This document shows positions 32,794-41,692 of a stretch of 49,316 nucleotides of DNA, piece by piece (positions within the stretch are counted from its first letter, which is position 1; every line of letters starts with the position of its first letter). The notes below the pieces were generated by a model, which worked only from the letters and a program-made list of their open reading frames with translations, ran no database searches and was not told the DNA's origin. This DNA comes from JAKQIM01 sp964633225 (GTDB taxonomy: Bacteria; Chloroflexota; Anaerolineae; Anaerolineales; UBA4823): positions 1 through 49,316 of the forward strand of contig CAZWFQ010000025.1 of the NCBI GenBank assembly GCA_964633225.1, in the 5' to 3' direction. The position numbers were made by a program, and so were the translations under genes.

Positions 32794-33930
32794 TCATGTT
32801 TGATCGGGCGGGGGCGGCTGGCCTTGGGCTGGTGGGGCTGGCTTGGCCACGCGCTCACCCAGCTTGGCAAACAGGTTAGCTCCACCAGTGGCAGGGCGGG
32901 CGGCAATTTTCTCTTGGATACGCTGTTCCAAAATTCCCCAAAGCGGGCTGGCATTTTCAGGGAAGATGTTGCGCAGGTAGAGCATGCAGTAGCTGCCTAC
33001 GGCGCGGCGGGCATCGTCCATTTGCGTGCGTAGGTCGGCCATTTGGTTTTCGACAGCGGTACGCATTTTATCGTCATTCAGTTTGTCGAGCGTTTTGCGC
33101 AAAATGCCCAGGCGCGCCTGAATGATAAGAAATTTTTCGATTTGTTCAGCTTTCTCGGCGCCAAAACGTTCAGCCAGGGGCGCCAGGATCTCTTGCAGGT
33201 TGGATAATTTTTGCACCATGGCCGCTTCTTTTTGGGTAACCCGGTCAGCATCGCCAAGTTTTTCCTCGATCCACGACTTTTCTTCTGCAAGCCCGCGAGA
33301 AATGATAAAGGCGATCAAGCCAGCCGCACCCAGTCCTAACATGGCGGCATAAACCAACAACATGCCGCCGGAGACGGCAAGGGTGATGTGATTGAAGATG
33401 CTGTGCAAGAGAATGGCTGCCACCCAACCCGCCAACATTACCAATATGCGGCGCAGTGGGCGCTCAAAGCGCCCCAGGCCCAAGGCGATCCCGATGGTGG
33501 CACTGGCCGAGGCGTGAATCAGGTTGCTGGAGAGAACGCGGCTGATGGCCAGGCCCAGTCCGGCGCCTTGCAGCCCGGCAAGATACTCGTAATTTTCAAC
33601 CACTGCAAAACCAATGCCGGCGGCAAACCCATAAATGGCGCCATCCACAAAATAAGTGAAGTTGGGGCGGCGCACCAGGTAAATCAAGACAAGTGCTTTG
33701 AGCGTTTCCTCGATCAGGGGGGCGGCATAGCGGATGATCTCTTTGCGCGTGAGGATGCTGCGCATGTAGAGCTCATAGTTAATTTGCTTGGCTACCAGGT
33801 AAGCGGCAATACCGCAGACCACGCACAACAACACATACTTGAAGGTGCCTGTTTTATAGAGATCGAGGGTGTAAATGATGTATAGGATTACAAGAGGAAC
33901 CAGGGTGGCAATGAGGAGAGCAAGGATCAT
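32794..33930 (-). CDS. PrsW-family membrane protease with C-terminal soluble extension
   Basis: The protein (378 residues from MILALLIATL) has about eight membrane helices and the PrsW motifs: APLIEETLKALVLIYLV (the EE pair), GFAAGIGFAVVENYEY (Glu), NLIHASASATIGIALG (His) and LLHSIFNHI (His). A C-terminal extension of about 150 residues is predicted to be coiled-coil and cytosolic. PrsW of Bacillus starts regulated proteolysis of the anti-sigma factor RsiW. A similar job is attractive here because a sigma/anti-sigma pair is encoded immediately upstream, but this is inference. I reject a longer frame with 34 extra residues because AAAGGAT precedes this ATG and the extension overlaps the anti-sigma gene. 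Confidence 0.85.
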   Translation of the reverse strand: MILALLIATLVPLVILYIIYTLDLYKTGTFKYVLLCVVCGIAAYLVAKQINYELYMRSILTRKEIIRYAAPLIEETLKALVLIYLVRRPNFTYFVDGAIYGFAAGIGFAVVENYEYLAGLQGAGLGLAISRVLSSNLIHASASATIGIALGLGRFERPLRRILVMLAGWVAAILLHSIFNHITLAVSGGMLLVYAAMLGLGAAGLIAFIISRGLAEEKSWIEEKLGDADRVTQKEAAMVQKLSNLQEILAPLAERFGAEKAEQIEKFLIIQARLGILRKTLDKLNDDKMRTAVENQMADLRTQMDDARRAVGSYCMLYLRNIFPENASPLWGILEQRIQEKIAARPATGGANLFAKLGERVAKPAPPAQGQPPPPDQT

Positions 33931-33979
33931 GGAAATATCCTTTGGGGAAAGGGTAAAACGATCAACGGTGTGCTGCAGG

Positions 33980-34519
33980 TCAAGGTTTGTGACGTCGATT
34001 CCACCATGCAGCAGCAACCAGTCCTGCGGCAATCAAGAGGACGGCCAGCAATGGTGCAGCCCCGCCCTGCAGGCCGGCTGTGCCGGAGAGGTTCTCGCCC
34101 AGGGATGGGGAGAATATGAGGATGGCAGCCAGAACAATCACCACGGCCACGGCGGCGGTGCGCAACATCCAGGCGCGCTGGCGGGCGGCAGAAGATTGCC
34201 AGCCCTGGGTCTTAGGCAGCAAGGAGCGCAAGCGATCTCCAAGGGAGATGGTTTTGGGACATGGGCCTTCAGCGGCCCAATGTGTGGCCAGCCTGGACTG
34301 CATCTGGCGGCGGACTGAGGCGCTAACTGGTGTGGTCGGCAGATTGCGCTGCAGGCGTAGTACCATATCTTCCAGCAAGCGCAGATCTGGCTGGTCTGAG
34401 AGCGCCGATCTCTGGTCACTGCCGCCGGCTAACGCCTGGTCGGTAAATGACGCCAACGCATCATCGAGAGGGTCTCTCACCTGTTCGGGATGGGCTTTGG
34501 ATTCTTGAGTCTCAGGCAT
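33980..34519 (-). CDS. Putative membrane anti-sigma factor
   Basis: The 179-residue protein has a hydrophilic N-terminal half and two C-terminal membrane segments (about 120-138, LRTAAVAVVIVLAAILIF; about 153-172, APLLAVLLIAAGLVAAAWW). Its start overlaps the end of the ECF sigma gene by 8 bases (ATGCCTGA), the coupling expected for a sigma/anti-sigma pair. No HxxxCxxC zinc motif is present, so it is not a ZAS-type anti-sigma factor. The assignment rests mainly on context and topology. With two close helices and a PrsW homologue just downstream, regulated intramembrane proteolysis is plausible. Confidence 0.65.
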   Translation of the reverse strand: MPETQESKAHPEQVRDPLDDALASFTDQALAGGSDQRSALSDQPDLRLLEDMVLRLQRNLPTTPVSASVRRQMQSRLATHWAAEGPCPKTISLGDRLRSLLPKTQGWQSSAARQRAWMLRTAAVAVVIVLAAILIFSPSLGENLSGTAGLQGGAAPLLAVLLIAAGLVAAAWWNRRHKP

Positions 34520-35075
34520 CGTTTTTGTCCCACTGGTTCTGTAAGGCACTGATGGCGCGGCGAAAGGTGCTTTTGGTGGCTTCGAGAGATTGGTTTTGGA
34601 GCTGGGCAATCTCGTTAAACTGCAATCCTTCTACGAAACGTAACAAGATGATCTCCTGGTAATTAGACGGCAGATTTAACAAAGCCTGGCGCAGTGCCAC
34701 GCGCTCTTCCAGTGAATAGTCCGAATTTTCAGCCACTAAAGCCGTCACTTCCTCAAAATCTTCGCGTCCAGGGTAAGCGTTGGCAAACCCGATGGTCGGT
34801 TTTCGGCGCCGGTAGTAATCGGCTACCTGGCGGTTGGTCAGTGTTCGCAGCCAGGTACTGAACAGAGACTCGCCTCTGAAATTTCGCAGCGACCGAATAG
34901 CGGCAATAAACACTTCTTGGGTAACATCCTCAGCATCCTGTTCTGGGACAACGTAACGGACACGATTGTGTACCAGAGGCAGGTAACGTTCGAAGAGAAC
35001 ATTAAATGCTTCTTGCCGGCCTTGCTGTGCGGCATGAACCAGTTCTTCGTCGCTCGGTTTTATAGAGGTGGCCAT
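34512..35075 (-). CDS. ECF-family RNA polymerase sigma factor
   Basis: The 187-residue protein has region 2 (about 25-95: DEELVHAAQQGRQEAFNVLFERY, DAEDVTQEVFIAAIRSLRNF and STWLRTLTNRQVADYYRRRK) and region 4 (about 120-180: LRQALLNLPSNYQEIILLRFVEGLQFNEIAQLQ followed by STFRRAISALQNQ). Regions 1 and 3 are absent, which defines the ECF class. It directs RNA polymerase to an unknown promoter set, probably including its own operon. It is coupled by overlap to the putative anti-sigma factor. No Shine-Dalgarno is obvious before the ATG. Confidence 0.93.
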   Translation of the reverse strand: MATSIKPSDEELVHAAQQGRQEAFNVLFERYLPLVHNRVRYVVPEQDAEDVTQEVFIAAIRSLRNFRGESLFSTWLRTLTNRQVADYYRRRKPTIGFANAYPGREDFEEVTALVAENSDYSLEERVALRQALLNLPSNYQEIILLRFVEGLQFNEIAQLQNQSLEATKSTFRRAISALQNQWDKNDA

Positions 35076-35164
35076 ATTCAGGATGGCTCAATAACTTAGT
35101 CGCAATGAGAGGCAGAAAAGGGTTGACGGTTGAAAAGATGCCGAGATCGGGTCTTGGGTGGTGC

Positions 35165-35920
35165 TTACAGCATCAGATGGTCGAGCAGTTTTTTGAGTTC
35201 TTTGGTGAATGGGCTCTCTGGGTGCACCTCCACAAAAATATCGGCGCTGGAAAGGGTCATCATATCGGGATTTAGGGGTAAGGTGGTTGCCACCTCGCAA
35301 TGGTAATTCGCCTCAATCTCTTTGGTCACTTCGGCCAGGTCATAGGTTTTGGGGACCAGGTTGCCGATCATGATCAGCCGGGGAACATCTAGACGGCGGG
35401 CCAGATCAACGGTGACGGCAGTACCTTGAAAATCCTGTGCATCGGGGCGCAGGATAATGCAGAGAATATCAGCCATGGCAATGGCGGCCAAAGTGTCGTC
35501 GGTGAGGCCGGCGCGGGTATCCACAAACACGAAATCTAGCTGGTTGTTTTCGATCAGCTCGGGAATGCAGGCATCCATTATTTCAGAATTGAAATCGCCT
35601 TTAAGCACCTGGGATATATCGAGAAAACGTGTGCTGGCTGGCAGCAGATAAAGCTTGCCGGGTACGCTGCCCTGGAGGCTGGTGGTGACATCGTAGGTGG
35701 CCTGCTCGACAGAGCAGGTTTGCCATAAAACATCATTCAGGCAGCAAGTGATTTGGCTGTCTTTTAATCCAAAGGTGAAATGCAGGCTGGGTGACTCGAG
35801 ATTGAAATCTACCAGGCCAACACGTTTGCCGGCCCGAGCGAGCAGGGCGGCAAGATTGGCTACCAGGCTGGTCTTGCCTGTACCGCGGCGAAAAGAATGG
35901 ACCACAATGACAGTTGGCAT
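35165..35920 (-). CDS. MinD/ParA-like ATPase (second of three paralogues)
   Basis: The 251-residue protein has VHSFRRGTGKTSLVANLA as Walker A, LVDFNLESPSLHFTFGL, and FVFVDTRAGLTDDTLAAIAMAD as Walker B. Compared with the other two ATPases, the motif has Arg-Arg where Lys/Arg-Gly is expected, and the switch I aspartate pattern DTDI is changed to DFNL. It may therefore differ in hydrolysis. The start chosen is the ATG at MPTVIVVHSF; a GTG lies 9 bases upstream. It begins 14 bases after the stop of the first MinD-like gene, so the two are almost certainly co-transcribed and may form heterodimers. Confidence 0.85.
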   Translation of the reverse strand: MPTVIVVHSFRRGTGKTSLVANLAALLARAGKRVGLVDFNLESPSLHFTFGLKDSQITCCLNDVLWQTCSVEQATYDVTTSLQGSVPGKLYLLPASTRFLDISQVLKGDFNSEIMDACIPELIENNQLDFVFVDTRAGLTDDTLAAIAMADILCIILRPDAQDFQGTAVTVDLARRLDVPRLIMIGNLVPKTYDLAEVTKEIEANYHCEVATTLPLNPDMMTLSSADIFVEVHPESPFTKELKKLLDHLML

Positions 35921-35934
35921 GCTGTTCACGGCTT

Positions 35935-36687
35935 TCAGGCTAAAACGCGGGCAACCACTTTTTTAAGCTCAGCGGTGATGGGATGGTTTGGGTACTGGGC
36001 AACGAAGAGGCCAGCACTGGCTAGGGCCATCATTTCGTCTGAGTGGGGCAGGATGGCGGCAACATCGGCGTGGTAGATTTGCTCGATCTTGGGGCCGATC
36101 CCGGTCATGTAAACCTGAGGTACTTTGTTCACGATCAAGTAAAGGCTGGGGACATCCAGCTTGCGGGCCACCTCTACCGTGACGCTGGTCCCCTGGTAGT
36201 CCTGGTTATCGGGGCGCAGGATGACCAGGAGCACATCGGAGATGGCGATGGACAAGAGGGTTTCTTCGTTAATTCCTGGGTGGGTATCGATCAGTAAGAT
36301 ATCGAGCTGCATTTCGTCGATCAGATCTGTAAAGCCATCGTTGAGCAGGCCCACATCATAACTTTCGCGCAGAATGCGGGCGATCTCGCCGGCTTTGATG
36401 CTGGATGGAATCAAGAAAATTTTGCCATTGACGCTCGCCTTCAGGCTGGAGGTCACATCGTGGGCGGTTTCTTTGATGCTGCATTTACCCCACAGGTAAT
36501 CATTGAGCGAGTGCCCCATATCTTCTTCGCTCAACCCAAACAAAACATGGATGCCAGGGGAGGCGATATCGGTATCTACGATGCCCACGCGCAGTCCTTG
36601 CATGGCAAGCAGTGCGGCCAGGTTGGCGGTGGTATTGGATTTGCCTGTTCCACCGCGGAATGAGTGAACCGAGACGATTTTTGACAT
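35935..36687 (-). CDS. MinD/ParA-like ATPase (first of three paralogues)
   Basis: The 250-residue protein carries VHSFRGGTGKSNTTANLA, GIVDTDIASPGIHVLFGL and ILLIDTHPGINEETLLSIAISD. It is very similar to the third paralogue (shared DTD-SPGIHVLFGL and THPG--EETLLSIAISD), suggesting a recent duplication around the sigma/PrsW genes. Arg again replaces the signature lysine. GGAGG 4 bases before the ATG fixes the start and excludes a 19-codon upstream extension. It follows the cyclic-nucleotide-binding gene by 64 bases. Confidence 0.88.
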   Translation of the reverse strand: MSKIVSVHSFRGGTGKSNTTANLAALLAMQGLRVGIVDTDIASPGIHVLFGLSEEDMGHSLNDYLWGKCSIKETAHDVTSSLKASVNGKIFLIPSSIKAGEIARILRESYDVGLLNDGFTDLIDEMQLDILLIDTHPGINEETLLSIAISDVLLVILRPDNQDYQGTSVTVEVARKLDVPSLYLIVNKVPQVYMTGIGPKIEQIYHADVAAILPHSDEMMALASAGLFVAQYPNHPITAELKKVVARVLA

Positions 36688-36751
36688 AGTGCCTCCTGGA
36701 ATTACATGATAGGTAAGTTTAGCTGAATTAATACGCTTGCGCAAGGTGCGA

Positions 36752-37468
36752 TTAAGTTTTGCCCTGTTCGCGCAAGCGCTTTACCTTTTCCTTCAGGCTG
36801 AGGAACTCCTGGCTGCTGGTAATGGCGGCGACCTCTGATTTGCGTTTGCTCTCATCCACTTCGATGCGCAGCATGGCGACTTCTTTACGCAGTTGTTCTT
36901 CACGCTCTTGAACACGAGATGCCATTTGGGCAAATTCGGCTGCCAGGGTAACAAGGGTTTTGTCTTTATACTGGTCGCTGCTTTTCATGATATCGTCGGC
37001 CTGGTAGCTGCCATTGGCAATGCGCTGAACCCAATCGCGCACCTGGCTGAGAAAATCAGTGGTGTAACGGATGCGGTCATTTAAGCCCGACATTACAGAC
37101 AGGGCCAGGTCGCTGCTTTCATTCAGCAGGCGGAGGAATTCATCGCGCCCTAGCGTAAGTACTACGGCGGGTGTTTCGGCGCGGGCGCTCAGAGAACGGG
37201 CCTTCTGGTCGATCAAGGCCATTTCTCCCAGCACATCGCCAGGCTGGAAGATGCGTATGGCTTGCCCGGCCTGGGGGTCGTTGGGAAGGGGGGCATAAAT
37301 GGCCACCTGCCCAGACTCGACAATGACCAGGTAGGTGCCAGGGTCACCGAGGTTGAACAGAACTTCTTTGCTTTCCAGGCGGCGGGTGTTCAACGCTCCT
37401 GAGACGCGCTCAAGAATGTCTTCGGGAAGGGATCGAAATAATTCAACGTTTTCTAGCAATGGGTTCAT
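36752..37468 (-). CDS. Cyclic-nucleotide-binding domain protein with C-terminal coiled coil
   Basis: The 238-residue protein begins with a Crp/PKA-type cNMP-binding domain (about 5-125): LFRSLPEDILERVSG, VLFNLGDPGTYLVIVESGQVAIY, and the phosphate-binding cassette FQPGDVLGEMALIDQKARSLSARAETPAVVLTL, in which the GEMALI...RSLSA pattern has the Glu and Arg that contact the cyclic phosphate. A helical and coiled-coil part follows (about 140-235, with EREEQLRKEVAMLRIEVDESKRK). No HTH domain is present, so it is not a transcription factor. Because the adjacent gene encodes an adenylyl-cyclase-like protein, it is the natural cAMP receiver of this operon. Confidence 0.87.
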   Translation of the reverse strand: MNPLLENVELFRSLPEDILERVSGALNTRRLESKEVLFNLGDPGTYLVIVESGQVAIYAPLPNDPQAGQAIRIFQPGDVLGEMALIDQKARSLSARAETPAVVLTLGRDEFLRLLNESSDLALSVMSGLNDRIRYTTDFLSQVRDWVQRIANGSYQADDIMKSSDQYKDKTLVTLAAEFAQMASRVQEREEQLRKEVAMLRIEVDESKRKSEVAAITSSQEFLSLKEKVKRLREQGKT

Positions 37469-37501
37469 TTACTTGCTCCTGTATGGATCGGGTCTTCTCA
37501 A

Positions 37502-40500
37502 TCAAGATGCGGTGATGGCATGGGAGAGTAGTTGGATGCGCAGTTGATCGTCCACCGGTCGCCAATGCCAGCCTGGCCAGGCATCCGGCTTCCCTGTCCG
37601 GATGATTTTTAACGCTTGTTTGAAAAGATCGCGCCCTTCAACTTGAATGGCGGGTATGCAACCTTCGAGATGCTTTTGCGCTTTTTCTAAAGCGGCCTGG
37701 CAGGCAGACGTATCTTTGTCAATCCATGAAGCCTCTGCCTGGCGGAAGCCGATCAATGCCAGGCCGCAATCTGCGCCGGGCAGTTTGCTCCAGATTTGAG
37801 CGGCATGCTGGTATTGCCCTTGTGCCAGGTGTGAATTACTTTGTCTTAGAAATTGATCGCCCAGGCGGATGGCAGCCAGGGCTGCCCCGACGGGGAGGTT
37901 GTATGCCAGGTAGGCGGCTTTGACCGCTGCCCATTGGCCAGCCAGATCATTCACCAGGATTTCAATGCCGGTTACCCAGTGCCCGGTGATGGTGGGCAGT
38001 AAAAGCTGGCAGCGCTTCAGGTAGCTGGCAGCCTCGCTTTTTTCTGAACGCCAATGCAACCAGGCCAGTGCGGCGGTGAGGCCCAATTCGGCAGTGCCGG
38101 GCTCGGAAGTTAACAATTGGAGCAGCAATTTTTCGGCGTCTTCCGGGCGGTTTTGGCTGATCAAGAGCAGGGCTAATTTGCCGCGTAATTTCAGGGCATC
38201 GGGCGGAGGCGTGTTTTCGGGCAGGAGCGTGTTGGCGGCCTCGTAGGCGGCGGCGGCTGGCCCCAGGTCTTCATTTTGCACGCAGGCATCGCCCAGCGCA
38301 GCCTGGATGCGGCTGCTGAGGGCCAGGCTTTCGGATGTGGTTTGACCGGCAGGGATGCGGTTGATGGCATCCAGGCCGTGCTGTAAAAAAGTGGCGGCCT
38401 GGGCGGTATCTTGCCGCTGGCTGGAATGGTCTCCAGCCAGGAAGAAGTGTTGGGCGGCAGGGAGCCATTGTTCGGCGTGCATGTAATGCCCGGCAATGAT
38501 CGCTTCTTCTTGTGCAGCGTTGGCGGTGGAACCTGTATCCAGGAAGGCGGCAATGCGGCTGCGTAGTTCGCTGCGCTGCGAGCGCGGTGCGCTGAGATGT
38601 TCGGCGATTTGGGCATGGATTTGGCGGCGGCGCGCAAAGGGCAGGCTATTATAAAGCACCTCACGCACCAGGGATTGTTGGAAGGTGTAGAGCGCATCCA
38701 CGCCGGTCTCGAGCAGGGTGATGACGCGAGTATCAAGTAGGGCACTTAGATTGTTGCTGAGGGTGACCGGGTCTAGCTTTGATTGCATCAGTGCCAGCAC
38801 CTGGCTGAGGCGGAATTCGTCACCAATCACCGATGCTACCCTGGCGATCTCGCGCTGCAGCTCGGTCAGGCTTTCAAGGCTGCTGAGGGCCAATTTTTGC
38901 AGGATATTCGATTCGGTTAGAACCTTGCCTAAGTCTTCAGCGCTGATCTTGCGCGTGGTTTTGATCCAATGGCTGATCTCGCTGACGAAGAGGGGGTTGC
39001 CGGTGCTTTGCTGCTGGATGAGGGGAACCAGGTCTGACACCAGGATGTGCGCGACCAGGGCGGATGTATCGGCCTGGCTAAAGGGTTTTAGAGAGACGGT
39101 TTCCCATTGTTTTGTCTGGCGGCTGCCCTCGCCGCGCTGGGCGGTGAGCACCAGCAGCGGCTGGTTTTGCAACTGCGGCTGGGCACGCATGAGCAGGTCC
39201 AGCGATAGAGGGTCCATCCAGTGTGCATCTTCAAAGAAGAGCACTAGCGGCCCTTTGGACAAAAGGCCAGAGAGTAAAGCGACAAAGGCTTCAGCAAGGC
39301 GGTGCTGCTCTTGGCTGGATAGGGGAGAGACTTGCAGCCAGGTTTGCCCGCCGAGATCGGTGGGATGACCGACTTCTAATTGTTTTAGTAAGGTAGCGCT
39401 TTTGCCCTGGCGAGATTTGCGGCCTTGTTGGCTGATTTGGCGCAGTATTTGAGCATCATCGACCGGGCCGTCTTCGGAGCCAGGCAGGTTCGGTTTTGCT
39501 GGGCCAGATGTGATATGCAGCCCTAACAAGCTCTCGAGCGCGTTGATCTGTTGTTCGTCCAGGGCCATGTCTGTAAGATGGCGGCGGAGCTTGGCCTGTT
39601 GAATGTGGGGAATATCGGTTGGGCTGATGCTGGCTAGGGTGCGTAAGATGCCGCTCAGGCAGGCGTAATTGGTGGTGGCGCGATAAGAGCGGCACTGGTG
39701 GAGCAGTAAGCGAGCGCCCAGGTTTTCAGCTTCTTGGAGCAGGATATCAGCCAGGTAGCTTTTCCCAATGCCTGGAGCGCCCAGTATGCTCAAGTAAACA
39801 CACTGTCCTTGTAGGGCGTTTTGCAAGAAGCGCCTGGCGCGTGTCCATTCGCCTTCACGCCCAACGATGGGCGGGCGTTTGTGGACGCGGTTGGCAAGGG
39901 TATCTTCGCGGGCCCCGTCTACCTGGTGCAGGGGGATGGGGCGGCTTTTGCCCTTGACGCGGATGGAGGGCAGTTCGGTCAGCAAGAAATAATCGGAGAC
40001 GGCAGTGTATACGGATTGGCTAACCAAGATCTGCCCGGGCTTTGCGGCGCCCATCAGGCGCGCCGATAAGTTCACGTCGTCGCCCATGACGGTATATTCG
40101 CGGCGGGTGGATGAGCCGACCATGCCGGCATACACGCTGCCCTGGGTGATGCCTATGCGGTGCCTGACCAGGGGACCCTCCCAATCGGCGGGTATGTAGC
40201 GAGCGAACTTGGTGCGCCAGCGCTCGTTGAGCGCTTCTAATTCCACGTTCATGGCTAACGCGGCGCTGACGGCACGCTGGGGGTCATCTTCGTGGCTGAC
40301 TGGCGCGCCAAAGACGGCCAATAATTTGGTGCCTTTGCTGTACGGATCAATGCGGGTGACAATACCACCGTAACGGATGATGGCCTCGTTCATCGCAGTG
40401 AAGTAGGCGCTCAACAGGCTGGTGAGACGCGATACACCGGCCTGTCCCCAGGCATCAAACAAGGTCTCAAAGCCAATGAAGTTGCAAAACAGAACGGTGG

Positions 40501-41665
40501 TGAGCAGAAATTCGCTTTCAACGCGCCGCTCACGGGCGTGGACGATCACGCGTTCGGCTAACTCGGCGGCGATAAACGGTTCGAGGGCATGGATCTGGTT
40601 CAAGGCAATGCGCATTTGGGCCAACAAGGCCTGCGGGCTGGCATTCCATGGCACACCAGAGCGGGCGCGGCGTTCTTCTGCTTTGATCTCGAAATCGCCT
40701 ACGGATTGGTCAGAATGGGCTTGGGCCAAGAAATAGCCAGGAGCCTGTGGAGAGACAGTGAATTCATCGCCAAGGAGTTGGGTAGTGGTTTCGTTCACAA
40801 TCAATTGGCCTGGGCCGGTCGACGCGCCTTCGGCGCCCATGGTCTGGGTGACAGCGGGTCCAATCACGCCATATTCCATGCGGCGAGCGCTGCCTACGCT
40901 GGCAGCCAAGAATTCGCCGCTGGCGACGCCAATCTTCATTTTGAGGCTGACATTTTCGGTGGGGGTTGGAATATTCGAAAATTCTTCAATGGCGTGCAGC
41001 ATGCGTGTGCCAGCACGTACTGCCCAGCGGGCCTGGGCCCCTTGCTCTTGCTGGGGGAAGTAGACCAGGGCGGCATCGCCAGCAAACTTGAGCAGAGTGC
41101 CACCAGACCAGGAGATGATCTCTAACATGGTGGTGAAATAGCGGTTCATGATCTCTGTCAGGCGTTCGGCGCCTTCTGGGCCGAGGACAGCCAGGCGCTC
41201 GGAGAGCGCAGTGAATCCGCTGACATCTGAGAAAAGTAGAGAGCCTCGCAAGACCTGGCCGCTGACCAGGCCGGCAACTGGCCGACGCATTCTCTCTTGT
41301 ACAAGGTGACTGGGTAAGAAAGTGGAAAACAGGTATTGGACAGAGCGTAGACGCTCCAGGGCGTTGATCAATACGCCACGGCGAGGACTCTGTCCATTGA
41401 GTTTGCGCCATAAATCTGCCGAGAGGTAGTGTTCAAGCTCAGGTGGAAAAGATGTCTCACCAATTGGTTCGACCTCTGATGGGTTATGGGGTTCAACTGG
41501 AGGAATTTCTACAACCGGTGTTGGCTTTGGATCAGCTTTTTCGGTTGTTTTTTGGGTGTCGCTATCAGAGAAGAGGTCTGAGAGATCGGGTAGGCCGCGT
41601 CCTTGCCTGCGGCGAGGGGCAGGCGAACTGGGCTTAAAGAGATCATCGTTCTCAGAATTGTCCAT
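37502..41665 (-). CDS. Soluble-adenylyl-cyclase-like protein: two class III cyclase domains, AAA ATPase, TPR-like repeats
   Basis: This 1387-residue protein has the architecture of mammalian soluble adenylyl cyclase. Cyclase domain C1 (about 138-310) keeps both metal aspartates (Asp147 in LLFSDVSGFT, Asp197 in KFAGDAALVYF) but lacks the transition-state Asn/Arg. C2 (about 386-585) lacks the metal aspartates (Asn395, Thr446) but has Asn532 and Arg536 (GDDVNLSARLM) plus the ATP-selecting pair Lys444 and Thr525. The two domains can thus form one complete site. An ATPase module follows (Walker A GAPGIGKS 629-636; Walker B LVLFFEDAHWMD), then an alpha-helical TPR-like region of about 400 residues. 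The expected product is cAMP. In C1 the lysine used by sAC for bicarbonate is present (Lys193), but the partner Arg appears as Met276. Confidence 0.9.
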   Translation of the reverse strand: MDNSENDDLFKPSSPAPRRRQGRGLPDLSDLFSDSDTQKTTEKADPKPTPVVEIPPVEPHNPSEVEPIGETSFPPELEHYLSADLWRKLNGQSPRRGVLINALERLRSVQYLFSTFLPSHLVQERMRRPVAGLVSGQVLRGSLLFSDVSGFTALSERLAVLGPEGAERLTEIMNRYFTTMLEIISWSGGTLLKFAGDAALVYFPQQEQGAQARWAVRAGTRMLHAIEEFSNIPTPTENVSLKMKIGVASGEFLAASVGSARRMEYGVIGPAVTQTMGAEGASTGPGQLIVNETTTQLLGDEFTVSPQAPGYFLAQAHSDQSVGDFEIKAEERRARSGVPWNASPQALLAQMRIALNQIHALEPFIAAELAERVIVHARERRVESEFLLTTVLFCNFIGFETLFDAWGQAGVSRLTSLLSAYFTAMNEAIIRYGGIVTRIDPYSKGTKLLAVFGAPVSHEDDPQRAVSAALAMNVELEALNERWRTKFARYIPADWEGPLVRHRIGITQGSVYAGMVGSSTRREYTVMGDDVNLSARLMGAAKPGQILVSQSVYTAVSDYFLLTELPSIRVKGKSRPIPLHQVDGAREDTLANRVHKRPPIVGREGEWTRARRFLQNALQGQCVYLSILGAPGIGKSYLADILLQEAENLGARLLLHQCRSYRATTNYACLSGILRTLASISPTDIPHIQQAKLRRHLTDMALDEQQINALESLLGLHITSGPAKPNLPGSEDGPVDDAQILRQISQQGRKSRQGKSATLLKQLEVGHPTDLGGQTWLQVSPLSSQEQHRLAEAFVALLSGLLSKGPLVLFFEDAHWMDPLSLDLLMRAQPQLQNQPLLVLTAQRGEGSRQTKQWETVSLKPFSQADTSALVAHILVSDLVPLIQQQSTGNPLFVSEISHWIKTTRKISAEDLGKVLTESNILQKLALSSLESLTELQREIARVASVIGDEFRLSQVLALMQSKLDPVTLSNNLSALLDTRVITLLETGVDALYTFQQSLVREVLYNSLPFARRRQIHAQIAEHLSAPRSQRSELRSRIAAFLDTGSTANAAQEEAIIAGHYMHAEQWLPAAQHFFLAGDHSSQRQDTAQAATFLQHGLDAINRIPAGQTTSESLALSSRIQAALGDACVQNEDLGPAAAAYEAANTLLPENTPPPDALKLRGKLALLLISQNRPEDAEKLLLQLLTSEPGTAELGLTAALAWLHWRSEKSEAASYLKRCQLLLPTITGHWVTGIEILVNDLAGQWAAVKAAYLAYNLPVGAALAAIRLGDQFLRQSNSHLAQGQYQHAAQIWSKLPGADCGLALIGFRQAEASWIDKDTSACQAALEKAQKHLEGCIPAIQVEGRDLFKQALKIIRTGKPDAWPGWHWRPVDDQLRIQLLSHAITAS

Positions 41666-41692
41666 AACACATAAATTATACCCTTATGTGTT
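41666..41692 (-). promoter_or_regulatory. -10 element inside a 9-bp perfect inverted repeat at the cyclase gene start
   Basis: AACACATAA (41666-41674) and TTATGTGTT (41684-41692) flank a 9-base spacer, and on the minus strand TATAAT spans the spacer edge and first arm (41680-41675). The inner arm touches the start codon. No Shine-Dalgarno and no good -35 are visible. A protein bound here would block the promoter, and the mRNA would be nearly leaderless. Confidence 0.55.

Noticed and set aside
33931..34032. A 34-residue N-terminal extension of the PrsW-like protein
   Set aside because: It overlaps the anti-sigma gene, is not hydrophobic, and a better ribosome binding site precedes the internal ATG.
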